64,000 nucleotides of DNA from JAFIFT01 sp020051095 (lineage in GTDB: Bacteria; Pseudomonadota; Gammaproteobacteria; Legionellales; Legionellaceae), in contig NZ_CAXMZT010000002.1 in NCBI RefSeq assembly GCF_964199965.1, forward strand, positions 1-64,000, written 5' to 3'. The translations under genes were made by a program, and so were the position numbers. The number at the start of each line of letters is the position of its first letter. Position 1 is the first letter of the stretch. The notes below the pieces were generated by a model. It did not search any database, was not told the DNA's origin, and saw only the letters and a list, made by a program, of their open reading frames with translations. Shown here piece after piece: positions 31,968 to 40,691 of this stretch.

Positions 31968-34433
31968 TCAGAATGTTGCCGATTCACTATCTGATTTACT
32001 TTTCGTCTTGGCCTTGCCAACAACCAGTCGACGAAGTTCATCCATATCAAAATCATCCACTTTGATAACGGCTTGTCTAGCTTGTTCTGCTTCCATTAGT
32101 TGACTCGCCTCATCTGCAGTAAGTTGACCTAGGTGTTCTGCCTGTTTAATCTGATCATGAACCGTTAACCCTTGTATTTTATGAGCACGAACGGCTTTTA
32201 TAAATTTTTTCTCTGTATCAGCAACCGTTACAATCTTAATAAACGCTTCTTCCATCCGACCGACTGGGCAATTTGCAACAGGTTCTTTATAGACTAATCT
32301 CGTTAACCTTTCTCGCGTCGGGCAAGTTGTGGTTAACAATTTTGCTAACTTCTTACCAAGCGCATCCGATGGGACTTTGCGTTGTGGACCAAAAGGTAGC
32401 ATGATTAACTTTAAGAAACCTTTAGCCCAAGCTATTGGGAAATTCTGAATAATACCCTGGAACGCTTGCTCTATTTCAAAGAGTAATTGCTGAGCTGCCC
32501 AATCAACGACTGGCTTATCCACCGCAGGTTCTCCATCGCTCTCGTATCGCTTTAGCACAGCAGATAAAAGGTAAAGTTTCGATAAAACATCACCAAGCCT
32601 TGCAGATAAAGATTCCATACGTTTCAACGCACCACCAAGTAATGCTAAGGAAAAGTCAGCGACAAATGCAAAATTAGCGCTGTATTGGTTGATAGCTTGA
32701 TAATACGGTTTTGTTATCATCGAAGGCGCGGGGGTTCCTTTGGCTTTGGTAAATAGGAAGACAAGGGAACGGGCAAAATTGGACATCGTATAGCCAACAT
32801 GCCCCCAAAATGCTTTATCAAAGGCTTGTAAATCATTTTTACGAGCCGCTTCCATTTCAGCAAAGACATAAGGATGGCATCGAATCGCCCCCTGGCCAAA
32901 AATAATTAAACTTCGAGTTAATATATTTGCGCCTTCAACGGTGATGCCAATGGGCGCTTGTTGATAACCCCGGCCAAGATAATTTTCAGGTCCTAAGCAG
33001 ATGGCCTTACCACCATGGATATCCATCGAGTCCATGCCTATCTGTCTTGCTCGTTCTGTGGTGTGGTATTTTAATATCGCACCAACAATGGCTGGTTTTT
33101 CACCTTGATCAATCGCGGCAGTCGCTAGCGTTAATGCCGAATCAATGATATAGGTATTACCTGCTATGCGAGCAAGTGGCTCCTCAATACCTTCAAATTT
33201 AGCAATAGGTTGATCAAACTGAGTTCTAATTCGTGCATAAGCACCCGTTGCCAAAGCAATAAGTTGAGCGCCTCCTAATGCGGACGAAGGTAATGAAATG
33301 GCACGACCAGCACTTAAGCACTCCATTAACATAGACCACCCTTTTCCTGCCATCTCAGCACCACCAATGATATAGGAAATGGGAATAAAGACATCTTTGC
33401 CCTGCGTGGGTCCATTCATGAAAGCTGAATTAAGTGGGAAATGACGTCTGCCCGTCCTAACGCCCGGTAAATTTGAGGGAATTAAAGCACAAGTAATTCC
33501 AATGTCACTCTTCTTATTGAGTAAATTATCGGGGTCATACAGTCTGAATGCTAAACCAACAACCGTTGCCACAGGAGACAACGTAATGTATCGCTTATCC
33601 CAATTTAGACGTATGCCAATGACTTCCTCACCATTAAAATTGCCACGACAAACAACGCCTGTATCCGGAATTGAGGCTGCATCAGAGCCAGCATTTGGTC
33701 CTGTAAGCGCAAAACATGGAATATCAGTTCCATTCGCTAGTCTTGGTAAATAATATTCTCGTTGTTCTTTCGTGCCGTATTTTAGCAGCAATTCAGCTGG
33801 CCCTAGGGAATTAGGAACGCTGACGGTGGTGGCAACTGAAACCGATCGCGAGTAAAGCTTTACGAGAACTTCCATTTGAGCCGTTGCTGAAAATCCTAAG
33901 CCACCATATTCTTCTGGAATAATCATGCCAAAAAAGCGATTAGTTCTGATAAACTGCCACATTTCCTCGGGTAAATCAGTACGATTATGGGTAATATCCC
34001 AATCATCAATCATTTCACACAAGGTTCGAACGGGCCCATCTATAAAGGCTTGCTCTGCTTTCGTTAACTTGACAAGTGGTGCTTGCTGCAACTTACTGAA
34101 GTCTGGCTTACCAGAAAAAATTTCACCTTCCCAACTCACTGTACCAGCTTCTAAAGCTTCTCTTTCAGTCGAAGACATGGAAGGCAAGTTCTTTTGCAAT
34201 ATTTCTAGAACTTTGCGCGTGATCGCTAAACGAATTGGTGAAATGCTTCCAAGTAAAGCAACCAAGGTAATCGAACATAAAAGGAATGTTGAAAACCAAC
34301 CAAAGGCCGCTAATTGCGTGGCAACGGCTGATAATATGGCAAACGATATTAACCATATCTGAACGGATGCTTCCTTTGCCATTAAGGTCATTATAACGGA
34401 AGTAACACCAATAAAAATGAGTAAGTCAATCAC
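31968..34433 (-). CDS. fadE: Acyl-CoA dehydrogenase FadE
   Basis: 821 residues, the size of the long proteobacterial FadE. N-terminal membrane helices (about 1-75) are followed by an acyl-CoA dehydrogenase core: IIPEEYGGLGFSA, FALTGPNAGSDAASIPDTG, KRYITLSPVA, and MDIHGGKAICLGPENYLGRGY near the FAD site. A long C-terminal region has no clear motif. It catalyses the first oxidation of fatty-acid beta-oxidation. No other fad gene is adjacent. It converges on minE. Confidence 0.95.
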   Translation of the reverse strand: MIDLLIFIGVTSVIMTLMAKEASVQIWLISFAILSAVATQLAAFGWFSTFLLCSITLVALLGSISPIRLAITRKVLEILQKNLPSMSSTEREALEAGTVSWEGEIFSGKPDFSKLQQAPLVKLTKAEQAFIDGPVRTLCEMIDDWDITHNRTDLPEEMWQFIRTNRFFGMIIPEEYGGLGFSATAQMEVLVKLYSRSVSVATTVSVPNSLGPAELLLKYGTKEQREYYLPRLANGTDIPCFALTGPNAGSDAASIPDTGVVCRGNFNGEEVIGIRLNWDKRYITLSPVATVVGLAFRLYDPDNLLNKKSDIGITCALIPSNLPGVRTGRRHFPLNSAFMNGPTQGKDVFIPISYIIGGAEMAGKGWSMLMECLSAGRAISLPSSALGGAQLIALATGAYARIRTQFDQPIAKFEGIEEPLARIAGNTYIIDSALTLATAAIDQGEKPAIVGAILKYHTTERARQIGMDSMDIHGGKAICLGPENYLGRGYQQAPIGITVEGANILTRSLIIFGQGAIRCHPYVFAEMEAARKNDLQAFDKAFWGHVGYTMSNFARSLVFLFTKAKGTPAPSMITKPYYQAINQYSANFAFVADFSLALLGGALKRMESLSARLGDVLSKLYLLSAVLKRYESDGEPAVDKPVVDWAAQQLLFEIEQAFQGIIQNFPIAWAKGFLKLIMLPFGPQRKVPSDALGKKLAKLLTTTCPTRERLTRLVYKEPVANCPVGRMEEAFIKIVTVADTEKKFIKAVRAHKIQGLTVHDQIKQAEHLGQLTADEASQLMEAEQARQAVIKVDDFDMDELRRLVVGKAKTKSKSDSESATF

Positions 34434-34783
34434 TTCACTCTCCTTGCTATAAGCTGTTGGATAATATACCTATATGGAAGTGGATATCCAAGACACAGCA
34501 TGGAATTAGGGATACCCCGGGTCTTATATATATCAAATGTTCCGACTATAGGTCATTCATTATTCCCAGATAAATCATTCTATTATTTTTTATTAACTGT
34601 TGTCAGGCAGCTAGGTTTTCTCACAATTAAAACGATGATTCGTTTCTTGGGATTATTTTAGAGTAATTGAACTGGAAAGATAAAACAATAGGCCTATGAT
34701 CAGTATAGCACGCCATGGTTAATCATATACCCGTGATCATTCAAAATGCTCCTATTGAAGTTTCGTGGATATCGGGTATCTTT
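34434..34783. other. Intergenic region between the hydrolase gene and fadE
   Basis: About 350 bases, AT-rich, without a credible reading frame. An inverted repeat (34727-34733 with 34773-34779, 7 bp) lies just past the hydrolase stop and may end the operon that begins at 39237. The remainder should contain the fadE promoter (minus strand, above 34433), which I could not pin down. Confidence 0.4.
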
Positions 34784-35572
34784 TCACGAAAGCATTATTT
34801 CCAACTCTAATTTAATTTTTTTAGCCAGTTCTATAGGTGATTCAAAAGGCAACATATGAGTCCCTGGCATACTCACTGAACGAATCCCATGTTGTTTTCT
34901 CATATGACTTAAATCAAAGGAATCAACAACGTTTGACTTATTACCATAAATCATCACACAAGGGCACGTTAGATGACCAATATAATCAGGTAACATATGT
35001 GGAATTGTACGATAAATTAAATATTCGATTTGCCGATCATAAGCCAGATCATAGCCTGTGTTCGATTTGATCAAACCATAATCAATGTAATCCTGTAAAC
35101 AAGCATCGGTAAACGTTTGGAACACGGGTTTACTTTTCAGATACCTTAAAAGATGTTCCTTGTCTGGCCAATGCGTTCTCCGTCCTCTTGTTCGCTCAGC
35201 GGGTGTAACCTTATCGATTAATCGAATTTTTTTTGCTATTTTTAACAACATTGATTTGATTGGCCCAATAACAGGGGAATCAATCATGACCACCGCTTTT
35301 ATCAACTCAGGACGCTGTACTGCAGCAAGAAAGCTAAGGATACCGCCAAGGGAATGACCCACTGCCACAACAGGATTATGGGACTGCTCAACAATGCTTT
35401 CTATCACTTCATCCACAAGGGTATGCCAATTTTCACCAACTGGAAAATCGGGATTATGGCCAACTTTTTCAATGACATTAACATCATATTCATCCGCTAA
35501 TGATTGTAAAAGTTGCCGATAACAGGAAGACGGGAAGCCATTGCCATGAGTAAAATGAATGATGGGTTTCAT
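34784..35572 (-). CDS. Alpha/beta hydrolase
   Basis: 262 residues, no signal peptide. The oxyanion motif is HGNGFPSSCY, the nucleophile elbow is VGHSLGG, and the C-terminal His is in PGTHMLPFESP; FGSH-type spacing fits a lipase or esterase fold. It is the last gene of a five-gene operon with the UgpA/E/C-like transporter genes, overlapping the DUF1189-like gene by 4 nt. A lysophospholipase or esterase acting on the transported substrate is plausible but is inference from position only. Confidence 0.83.
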   Translation of the reverse strand: MKPIIHFTHGNGFPSSCYRQLLQSLADEYDVNVIEKVGHNPDFPVGENWHTLVDEVIESIVEQSHNPVVAVGHSLGGILSFLAAVQRPELIKAVVMIDSPVIGPIKSMLLKIAKKIRLIDKVTPAERTRGRRTHWPDKEHLLRYLKSKPVFQTFTDACLQDYIDYGLIKSNTGYDLAYDRQIEYLIYRTIPHMLPDYIGHLTCPCVMIYGNKSNVVDSFDLSHMRKQHGIRSVSMPGTHMLPFESPIELAKKIKLELEIMLS

Positions 35573-36453
35573 AATCGGGCTATTGAACGTAAATTTCGTT
35601 TAACAAAGATAATGGCAAATGAAAAATAAGTTGCCACTAATGCTAGCCAAACATAACCCATCATACTTCTGTTATAACCGCATACAGCCATTATCTGCAA
35701 AACAAAAAATGCCGGGGTTGAGGCAACGAATAATAATCGACAAGATTGCTTGTAATACAACTGCACCTTAAAAATCGTTTGACTCACAATTTGCCCCATC
35801 ATTGCAAATGCTAACAAAAATATGAGAGCAACTGTAAAATAAGTTGCTGCAACAACGGGGTAAATGACCGTTAATGTCAGCATTTTCAATCCTCGAATTT
35901 GATAGGCCTTTAAAAAAGATTCGCCATTAAAAACAAAACTTGTATCACTCGGCATTTTTATCTCTTTTACTTCTGTTACACGTTGATAATCCCTATCTTC
36001 AAAGTATTTGAACGCATCGGGTATTGTGTAATAAACGCGGTCATCCAAAAATAAGAATCTTAACGAAGGATAAGTTGATTGATCAAATTTTTTGATTGAA
36101 CCTGTATTGTCAAGGATCGTTTCGACTTGCCCCCGATCATTCTTGATAAAATAGGGCATTTTTTTATCAAATTTGAGTTTACCGCTTACATAGGGAATAT
36201 CAGGTATTTTTTGGAAGGGTTTGATGATAACATCATTGAAAAAATGATCCATGCCAATCATGTATTTTATAGAGAAAGGAATACAAAATACCCAAGTCAT
36301 CAGCAATAAATATAACAAACCGATACCACGCCAGCGCTTATACACATCCCAATATAACAAATCACTAAAAAAAGATAACACAAGCGCCTGCCAATAATTA
36401 TATTGGCGTTGCGTCTCTAATTTTAAGGATGTGCCTTTCAATTGTGTCACCAT
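35569..36453 (-). CDS. DUF1189-like membrane protein
   Basis: 294 residues with a membrane helix near 45-65, an external domain (about 66-200) containing PYVSGKLKFDKKMPYFIKND and VFNGESFLKAYQ, and three or four further helices towards the C-terminus. The layout and the VSGKL-type motif recall DUF1189, known in firmicutes next to sugar-uptake operons. The assignment is tentative. It follows ugpC-like by 8 nt and overlaps the hydrolase by 4 nt, so it is probably part of the same system, perhaps membrane scaffolding for the transporter. Confidence 0.6.
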   Translation of the reverse strand: MVTQLKGTSLKLETQRQYNYWQALVLSFFSDLLYWDVYKRWRGIGLLYLLLMTWVFCIPFSIKYMIGMDHFFNDVIIKPFQKIPDIPYVSGKLKFDKKMPYFIKNDRGQVETILDNTGSIKKFDQSTYPSLRFLFLDDRVYYTIPDAFKYFEDRDYQRVTEVKEIKMPSDTSFVFNGESFLKAYQIRGLKMLTLTVIYPVVAATYFTVALIFLLAFAMMGQIVSQTIFKVQLYYKQSCRLLFVASTPAFFVLQIMAVCGYNRSMMGYVWLALVATYFSFAIIFVKRNLRSIARL

Positions 36454-36461
36454 ATGACCCT

Positions 36462-37535
36462 TTATATTCGTTGACCAGTTTCGGCATCAAACACACTTAC
36501 CTTTTGCCAATCAAACGATAAATATACCTCATTGTGCACGAAACTATGCGTAGCTGCAACTCGAACTACAAAGGGCATTTCATACCCGAAAACAGAAACC
36601 CTTAACAGTAAATCTGCCCCCATATTTTCAACAAAAATAACGTCCCCTTTCAACATCCCACGCTCATGACTCACCTGAACATGCTCAGGTCGAATAATCA
36701 AATTAACCGCTGTATCAGCCGTTAGATTGGCGTTCTCAAGTTGCTGATTAATCATCGCAATTTTTCCAGGCAATTCAACTCTTTTACTATCTTTTGATAC
36801 GATAGCTGGTACTTGATTGACAGGATAATGCCCAGTAAATTGGGCAACAAATTGTGTTTGCGGTTGGTTATAGAGTTGCATTGGCTCATCAATTTGCTCA
36901 ATCCTTCCCCCGTTTAACACAATTACTCTATCTGCCATCGTCATGGCTTCTGTCTGATCATGGGTGACATAGATAGATGTTGCCTTAAGATTTTCATGTA
37001 ACCGTTTGATTTCATAACGCATCTCTGCTCGTAAATTACTGTCCAAATTCGATAATGGCTCATCAAATAAAAACACCGAAGGGTGACGAACCATTGCTCT
37101 ACCCATAGCAACTCGTTGTCTTTGCCCCCCTGACAGTTCAGCAGGTTTTCTTAGCAGCAATGGTTCGATCTGTAACATTTGCGCTGCTTCTCTCACTTTA
37201 GCGTCAATTTCAGCCTTTGGCAGGTGTTTTAATTTGAGGCTATAAGACATATTTTGGTATACGGTCATGTGGGGATAAAGCGCATAACTTTGAAATACCA
37301 TCGCCATATCCCGTTCAACCGGTTTCATTTGATTAATACAACGATTGTCTAACAATATTTTCCCATCACTGATTGATTCAAGACCCGCTAGCATTCTTAA
37401 TAATGTGGACTTCCCACACCCCGAAGGCCCAACAAGCACCACAAATTCCCCGCGGGATACCGAAAAATTAATGTCGGTTAAAACATCCTGTATATCAAAC
37501 CGCTTAGATACATTTTTAAACGTTACAAAGCTCAT
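36462..37535 (-). CDS. ugpC: ABC transporter ATPase, UgpC/MalK family
   Basis: 357 residues. Walker A GPSGCGKS at 36-43, Q-loop QSYALYPHM, signature LSGGQRQRVAMGRAM, Walker B FLFDEPLSNLD and the H-loop THDQTEAMTMADR are intact. A C-terminal TOBE/MOP-like regulatory domain follows, with FAQFTGHYPVNQ-type entry. CUT1 ATPases of this shape power uptake of glycerol-3-phosphate or sugars. Overlap with the upstream permease is one base. The exact substrate is not provable; ugpC is used on the strength of UgpA/UgpE-like partners. Confidence 0.85.
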   Translation of the reverse strand: MSFVTFKNVSKRFDIQDVLTDINFSVSRGEFVVLVGPSGCGKSTLLRMLAGLESISDGKILLDNRCINQMKPVERDMAMVFQSYALYPHMTVYQNMSYSLKLKHLPKAEIDAKVREAAQMLQIEPLLLRKPAELSGGQRQRVAMGRAMVRHPSVFLFDEPLSNLDSNLRAEMRYEIKRLHENLKATSIYVTHDQTEAMTMADRVIVLNGGRIEQIDEPMQLYNQPQTQFVAQFTGHYPVNQVPAIVSKDSKRVELPGKIAMINQQLENANLTADTAVNLIIRPEHVQVSHERGMLKGDVIFVENMGADLLLRVSVFGYEMPFVVRVAATHSFVHNEVYLSFDWQKVSVFDAETGQRI

Positions 37536-38362
37536 CAGTGAGTCAGTCCTTTTTCAAACCATTTCTGTAAAATTAAAACAACGGCACAAGGTGGTAACAG
37601 GGCAATTAAGGCCGTACTCATTATCAAATGCCATTGAGGAATTTGATCAGCTACTCCCACTAACGCTTTCATGCCCATGACGATCGTCGATTTATCCGTC
37701 ATTGTGGTAATAATCATTGGCCACAAATATTGATTCCACCCATACACAAACATGATGATAAACAATGCAGTCATCGGGGTTTTTGAAAGGGGAACAACCA
37801 TATCGATGAAGAAACGAAACGGCCCTGCCCCATCCATTTTGGCGGCATGAACCAAGGATGATGGTAAGGATTTAAAAAATTGGCGAAACAAAAAAGTCGC
37901 TGTGGCCGATGCCATCAACGGCAGAGTTAACCCCGCGAAACTATTTAACCAATCTAAAGCGACAACGACTTGGAAGGTTGGCACAATTCGCACTTCTACT
38001 GGTAACATCATTGTCATAAAGATCATAGCAAATACAACCGATTTGAAACGAAATTCAAAATAAACTAACACAAAAGCCGTCATTAAAGCCATTATCACTT
38101 TTCCAAAAGCGATTAACATAGCCATCAGAAAACTATTCATTAACATCGTAAACACAGAGGCACTACCCGTCGATATCACTCCCTGCCAAAGGACTGTTTT
38201 GATATTATGCCAAAAATAACCACCGGGTAAGAGTGGCAAATTTCCTTGGAGAAACGTATCCCCTTGGTGAGAAGCAGCGATTACCGCCACATAAATTGGC
38301 GCAAAGAAAATTAGAATAAACGAAATCAATAGGATATGGATTAGCAATAGACGCTTCTTCAT
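37535..38362 (-). CDS. ugpE: ABC permease, UgpE/MalG type
   Basis: 275 residues with six membrane helices. The EAA motif for ATPase contact appears as VHAAKMDGAGPFRFFIDMVVPL. In UgpE/MalG proteins this is the second inner-membrane permease. It overlaps the first permease by 4 nt and the ATPase by 1 nt. Glycerol-3-phosphate is the preferred substrate guess; sugars cannot be excluded. Confidence 0.85.
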   Translation of the reverse strand: MKKRLLLIHILLISFILIFFAPIYVAVIAASHQGDTFLQGNLPLLPGGYFWHNIKTVLWQGVISTGSASVFTMLMNSFLMAMLIAFGKVIMALMTAFVLVYFEFRFKSVVFAMIFMTMMLPVEVRIVPTFQVVVALDWLNSFAGLTLPLMASATATFLFRQFFKSLPSSLVHAAKMDGAGPFRFFIDMVVPLSKTPMTALFIIMFVYGWNQYLWPMIITTMTDKSTIVMGMKALVGVADQIPQWHLIMSTALIALLPPCAVVLILQKWFEKGLTH

Positions 38363-39237
38363 TGATAATGCACCTTTTTCTCAACATACCGAAACTGAAA
38401 CCAAATCATTAAAGATACGACTATCATCAATATCACCGATTGTGTGGCAGAGCTGGTTGGATCAAAGGCAACAAATCCATCTTGATATACTTTATAAATT
38501 AACGTGGTTGTATATTGGGCAGGACCGCCATGGGTCATCACATCGATGATACCGAAGGTGTCAAAAAAGGCATAAATCAAGTTCATAACCAACAGAAAAA
38601 AAGTTGTGGGTGAGATTAATGGTAATTTGATTTGCCAAAATAATCGCCAAGAAGATACACCATCCAGACTAGCCGCCTCAATGATTTCTTTGGGTATTGC
38701 GCTTAATGCGGCAAAGAAGAAGAGAAAATTATAGGAAAACTGTTGCCAACTTGCCGTAATAATAATCGTTGCCATTGCTTGCAAAGGGTGGGTTAAATAA
38801 TTAAATTCCATTCCAAACCATTGTGCTGTTTGTGCTACCCAGCCTAATTTTGGTTGAAATAAAAATCGCCATAAAATGGCTGCTACGGCTGGCGCCACGG
38901 CATAAGGCCAAATCAGCATCGTTTTATAGATGTTTCGTCCACCGGTGATAGCCAGCAATAAGTTAGCCATTAACACCCCCAGTATTATACAACTCGTTGT
39001 TATAGCGATGGCCAACCCTAATGTCACCACAACCGCTTGAAAATAACTGGGATCCTGGAATAAATCGATATAATTACAAAGTCCTGCCCATCGCCTGTGG
39101 AGACCGAAAGCATCGCCAAATTGAAACGATTGCCATAGTGCACTTAAGGCAGGCAGAAAGAAAAAGACAAGCGTCACAACGAGCTGTGGGGCTAAGAAGA
39201 AAATCAAAACGCGTTTATGCCGCCTAAACGGAGCCAT
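38359..39237 (-). CDS. ugpA: ABC permease, UgpA/MalF type
   Basis: 292 residues with six membrane helices and the EAA-loop sequence IEAASLDGVSSWRLFWQIKLPL. PYAVAPAVAAILWRFLF and THGGPAQYTTTLIYKVYQDGF resemble UgpA. It is the first gene of a compact five-gene operon. The periplasmic binding protein (UgpB) that normally completes such a transporter is not next to it; the gap upstream to clcA is only about 160 bases. Confidence 0.85.
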   Translation of the reverse strand: MAPFRRHKRVLIFFLAPQLVVTLVFFFLPALSALWQSFQFGDAFGLHRRWAGLCNYIDLFQDPSYFQAVVVTLGLAIAITTSCIILGVLMANLLLAITGGRNIYKTMLIWPYAVAPAVAAILWRFLFQPKLGWVAQTAQWFGMEFNYLTHPLQAMATIIITASWQQFSYNFLFFFAALSAIPKEIIEAASLDGVSSWRLFWQIKLPLISPTTFFLLVMNLIYAFFDTFGIIDVMTHGGPAQYTTTLIYKVYQDGFVAFDPTSSATQSVILMIVVSLMIWFQFRYVEKKVHYQ

Positions 39238-39290
39238 TGGGCTAACACTCCTTCTTAATAAATTCCTTCATGTTACCTTCTTTCCAGACA

Positions 39291-39323
39291 TGGGGAGAAT
39301 GTGCCCAAAGGGCGAAAGAGGAG
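39291..39323. repeat. Dispersed intergenic hairpin repeat, copy B
   Basis: Contains GTGCCCAAAGGGCG and flanking GGGGAGAA and GAGGAG words matching the reverse complement of copy A at 12491-12538. It lies in the short gap upstream of the transporter operon. Confidence 0.5.
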
Positions 39324-39395
39324 TTGCTGATTCGTCACAAGTTTCATGAGGCGCAGCAAAATATGGATGATATGCTTCCTTAATACGGTGTGGCA

Positions 39396-40691
39396 CTAGC
39401 CTTCTCCCCTTTGTTTCTTTATAGTTCGTTCAAGTAATTGGGTATAGATAGGTTCATTCCCCGCTAATTGGACAATAGTCGTTGACATAAGGCATGTGAT
39501 CATCAGAGGTAAAATCAGTTGGTAATTTGATGTCATCTCAACAACTAAGATGATGCCTGTTATCGGTGCTCGAACTGCAGCAGAAAATAGCCCCCCCATC
39601 CCCGCGACAGCAAACATACCAGGGTGAATACTGGCATCTGGGAATAGCCAATTTGTGAAATGAGATACCAATAAACCCAGAATAGTTCCTAATGCAAGCA
39701 TGGGTGCAAATATGCCACCAGGTACACCTGTCATATAGCAAATCATGGTTGTCGCAAATCGGGCGATAAAAAGTAAAAACAAAACGCTTGCCGCTGGATA
39801 AAATGTCAATGCCTGTTCAATGATTTCATACCCTCCACCGACTGTTTGTGGCTCTAAGACAGCTAATAGACCGACCATCGCTCCAACCGCTAATATAAAA
39901 ACCACCATGAACCACGTAGAGAATCGATCAGAGAGGTAGAGTAATCGCATTAAGAATTCATTAAATAACAATCCTGCAAAGCCAACAACAGCCCCAAACA
40001 CAAGAAAAAGCCAAAGTGACTTCAAGCTTGGCATAGAAAAAACATCCATTGGCAGCACTGGTTGTGGGCCGATTATTATATGCAATACGATGGTTGCAAC
40101 CACGCAAGCGATTATAACCATTTTGAAGTTGAGAAATGAGAAGTTAAATTCGTTGCGCATTTCTTCGATAACAAACAACACGCCTGCGAGGGGTGCATTA
40201 AATGCTGTCGCTAATCCTGCAGCAGCACCGGCGGCAATCAAGGTATCACATTTAGAGCGGGAGAGATGGCACAAACGACCCACCATTTCTCCTAAATTTC
40301 CCCCAATTTGAATCGTTGGGCCTTCTCTTCCCATGACCATTTTTGCGGCCAGAGTTAAAATGCCACCAAAAAATTTTACGGGTAATAATGTTGCCCAATG
40401 GACAGGCCTCTCATGCAACAATGCCCCTTCAATTTCCTGTACACCACTACCGCCACCCTCAGGCGCAACTTTTTTGACCAACAGCCAGACGAAAAGCACA
40501 ATTCCCATGGTAATTAATGCAGAACTTAACATCATAGGAATATGATGTTGTTGCAAGTAGTGGATTAATACTCGAATCGCAAAAGCCACCTTATCAATCC
40601 CTATCTGAAATATAGAGCCGATGAAACCAGTTAATAACCCCACTATCACAGATACCAGATAGATGATGATGATTTTATCATCCTTAGTCAT
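39396..40691 (-). CDS. clcA: CLC-family chloride channel/transporter
   Basis: 431 residues with the CLC membrane plan. Selectivity motifs are GSGVQEIEG (81-89), GREGP (121-125, with the gating glutamate E123) and GGIFAP. E176-E177 in EEMRNEF matches the internal proton-path glutamate of E. coli ClcA, so H+/Cl- exchange rather than a channel is likely. The usual Pro of GSGIP is Gln here. It overlaps trpEG by 8 nt. Candidate roles are acid resistance and membrane-potential relief. Confidence 0.92.
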   Translation of the reverse strand: MTKDDKIIIIYLVSVIVGLLTGFIGSIFQIGIDKVAFAIRVLIHYLQQHHIPMMLSSALITMGIVLFVWLLVKKVAPEGGGSGVQEIEGALLHERPVHWATLLPVKFFGGILTLAAKMVMGREGPTIQIGGNLGEMVGRLCHLSRSKCDTLIAAGAAAGLATAFNAPLAGVLFVIEEMRNEFNFSFLNFKMVIIACVVATIVLHIIIGPQPVLPMDVFSMPSLKSLWLFLVFGAVVGFAGLLFNEFLMRLLYLSDRFSTWFMVVFILAVGAMVGLLAVLEPQTVGGGYEIIEQALTFYPAASVLFLLFIARFATTMICYMTGVPGGIFAPMLALGTILGLLVSHFTNWLFPDASIHPGMFAVAGMGGLFSAAVRAPITGIILVVEMTSNYQLILPLMITCLMSTTIVQLAGNEPIYTQLLERTIKKQRGEG

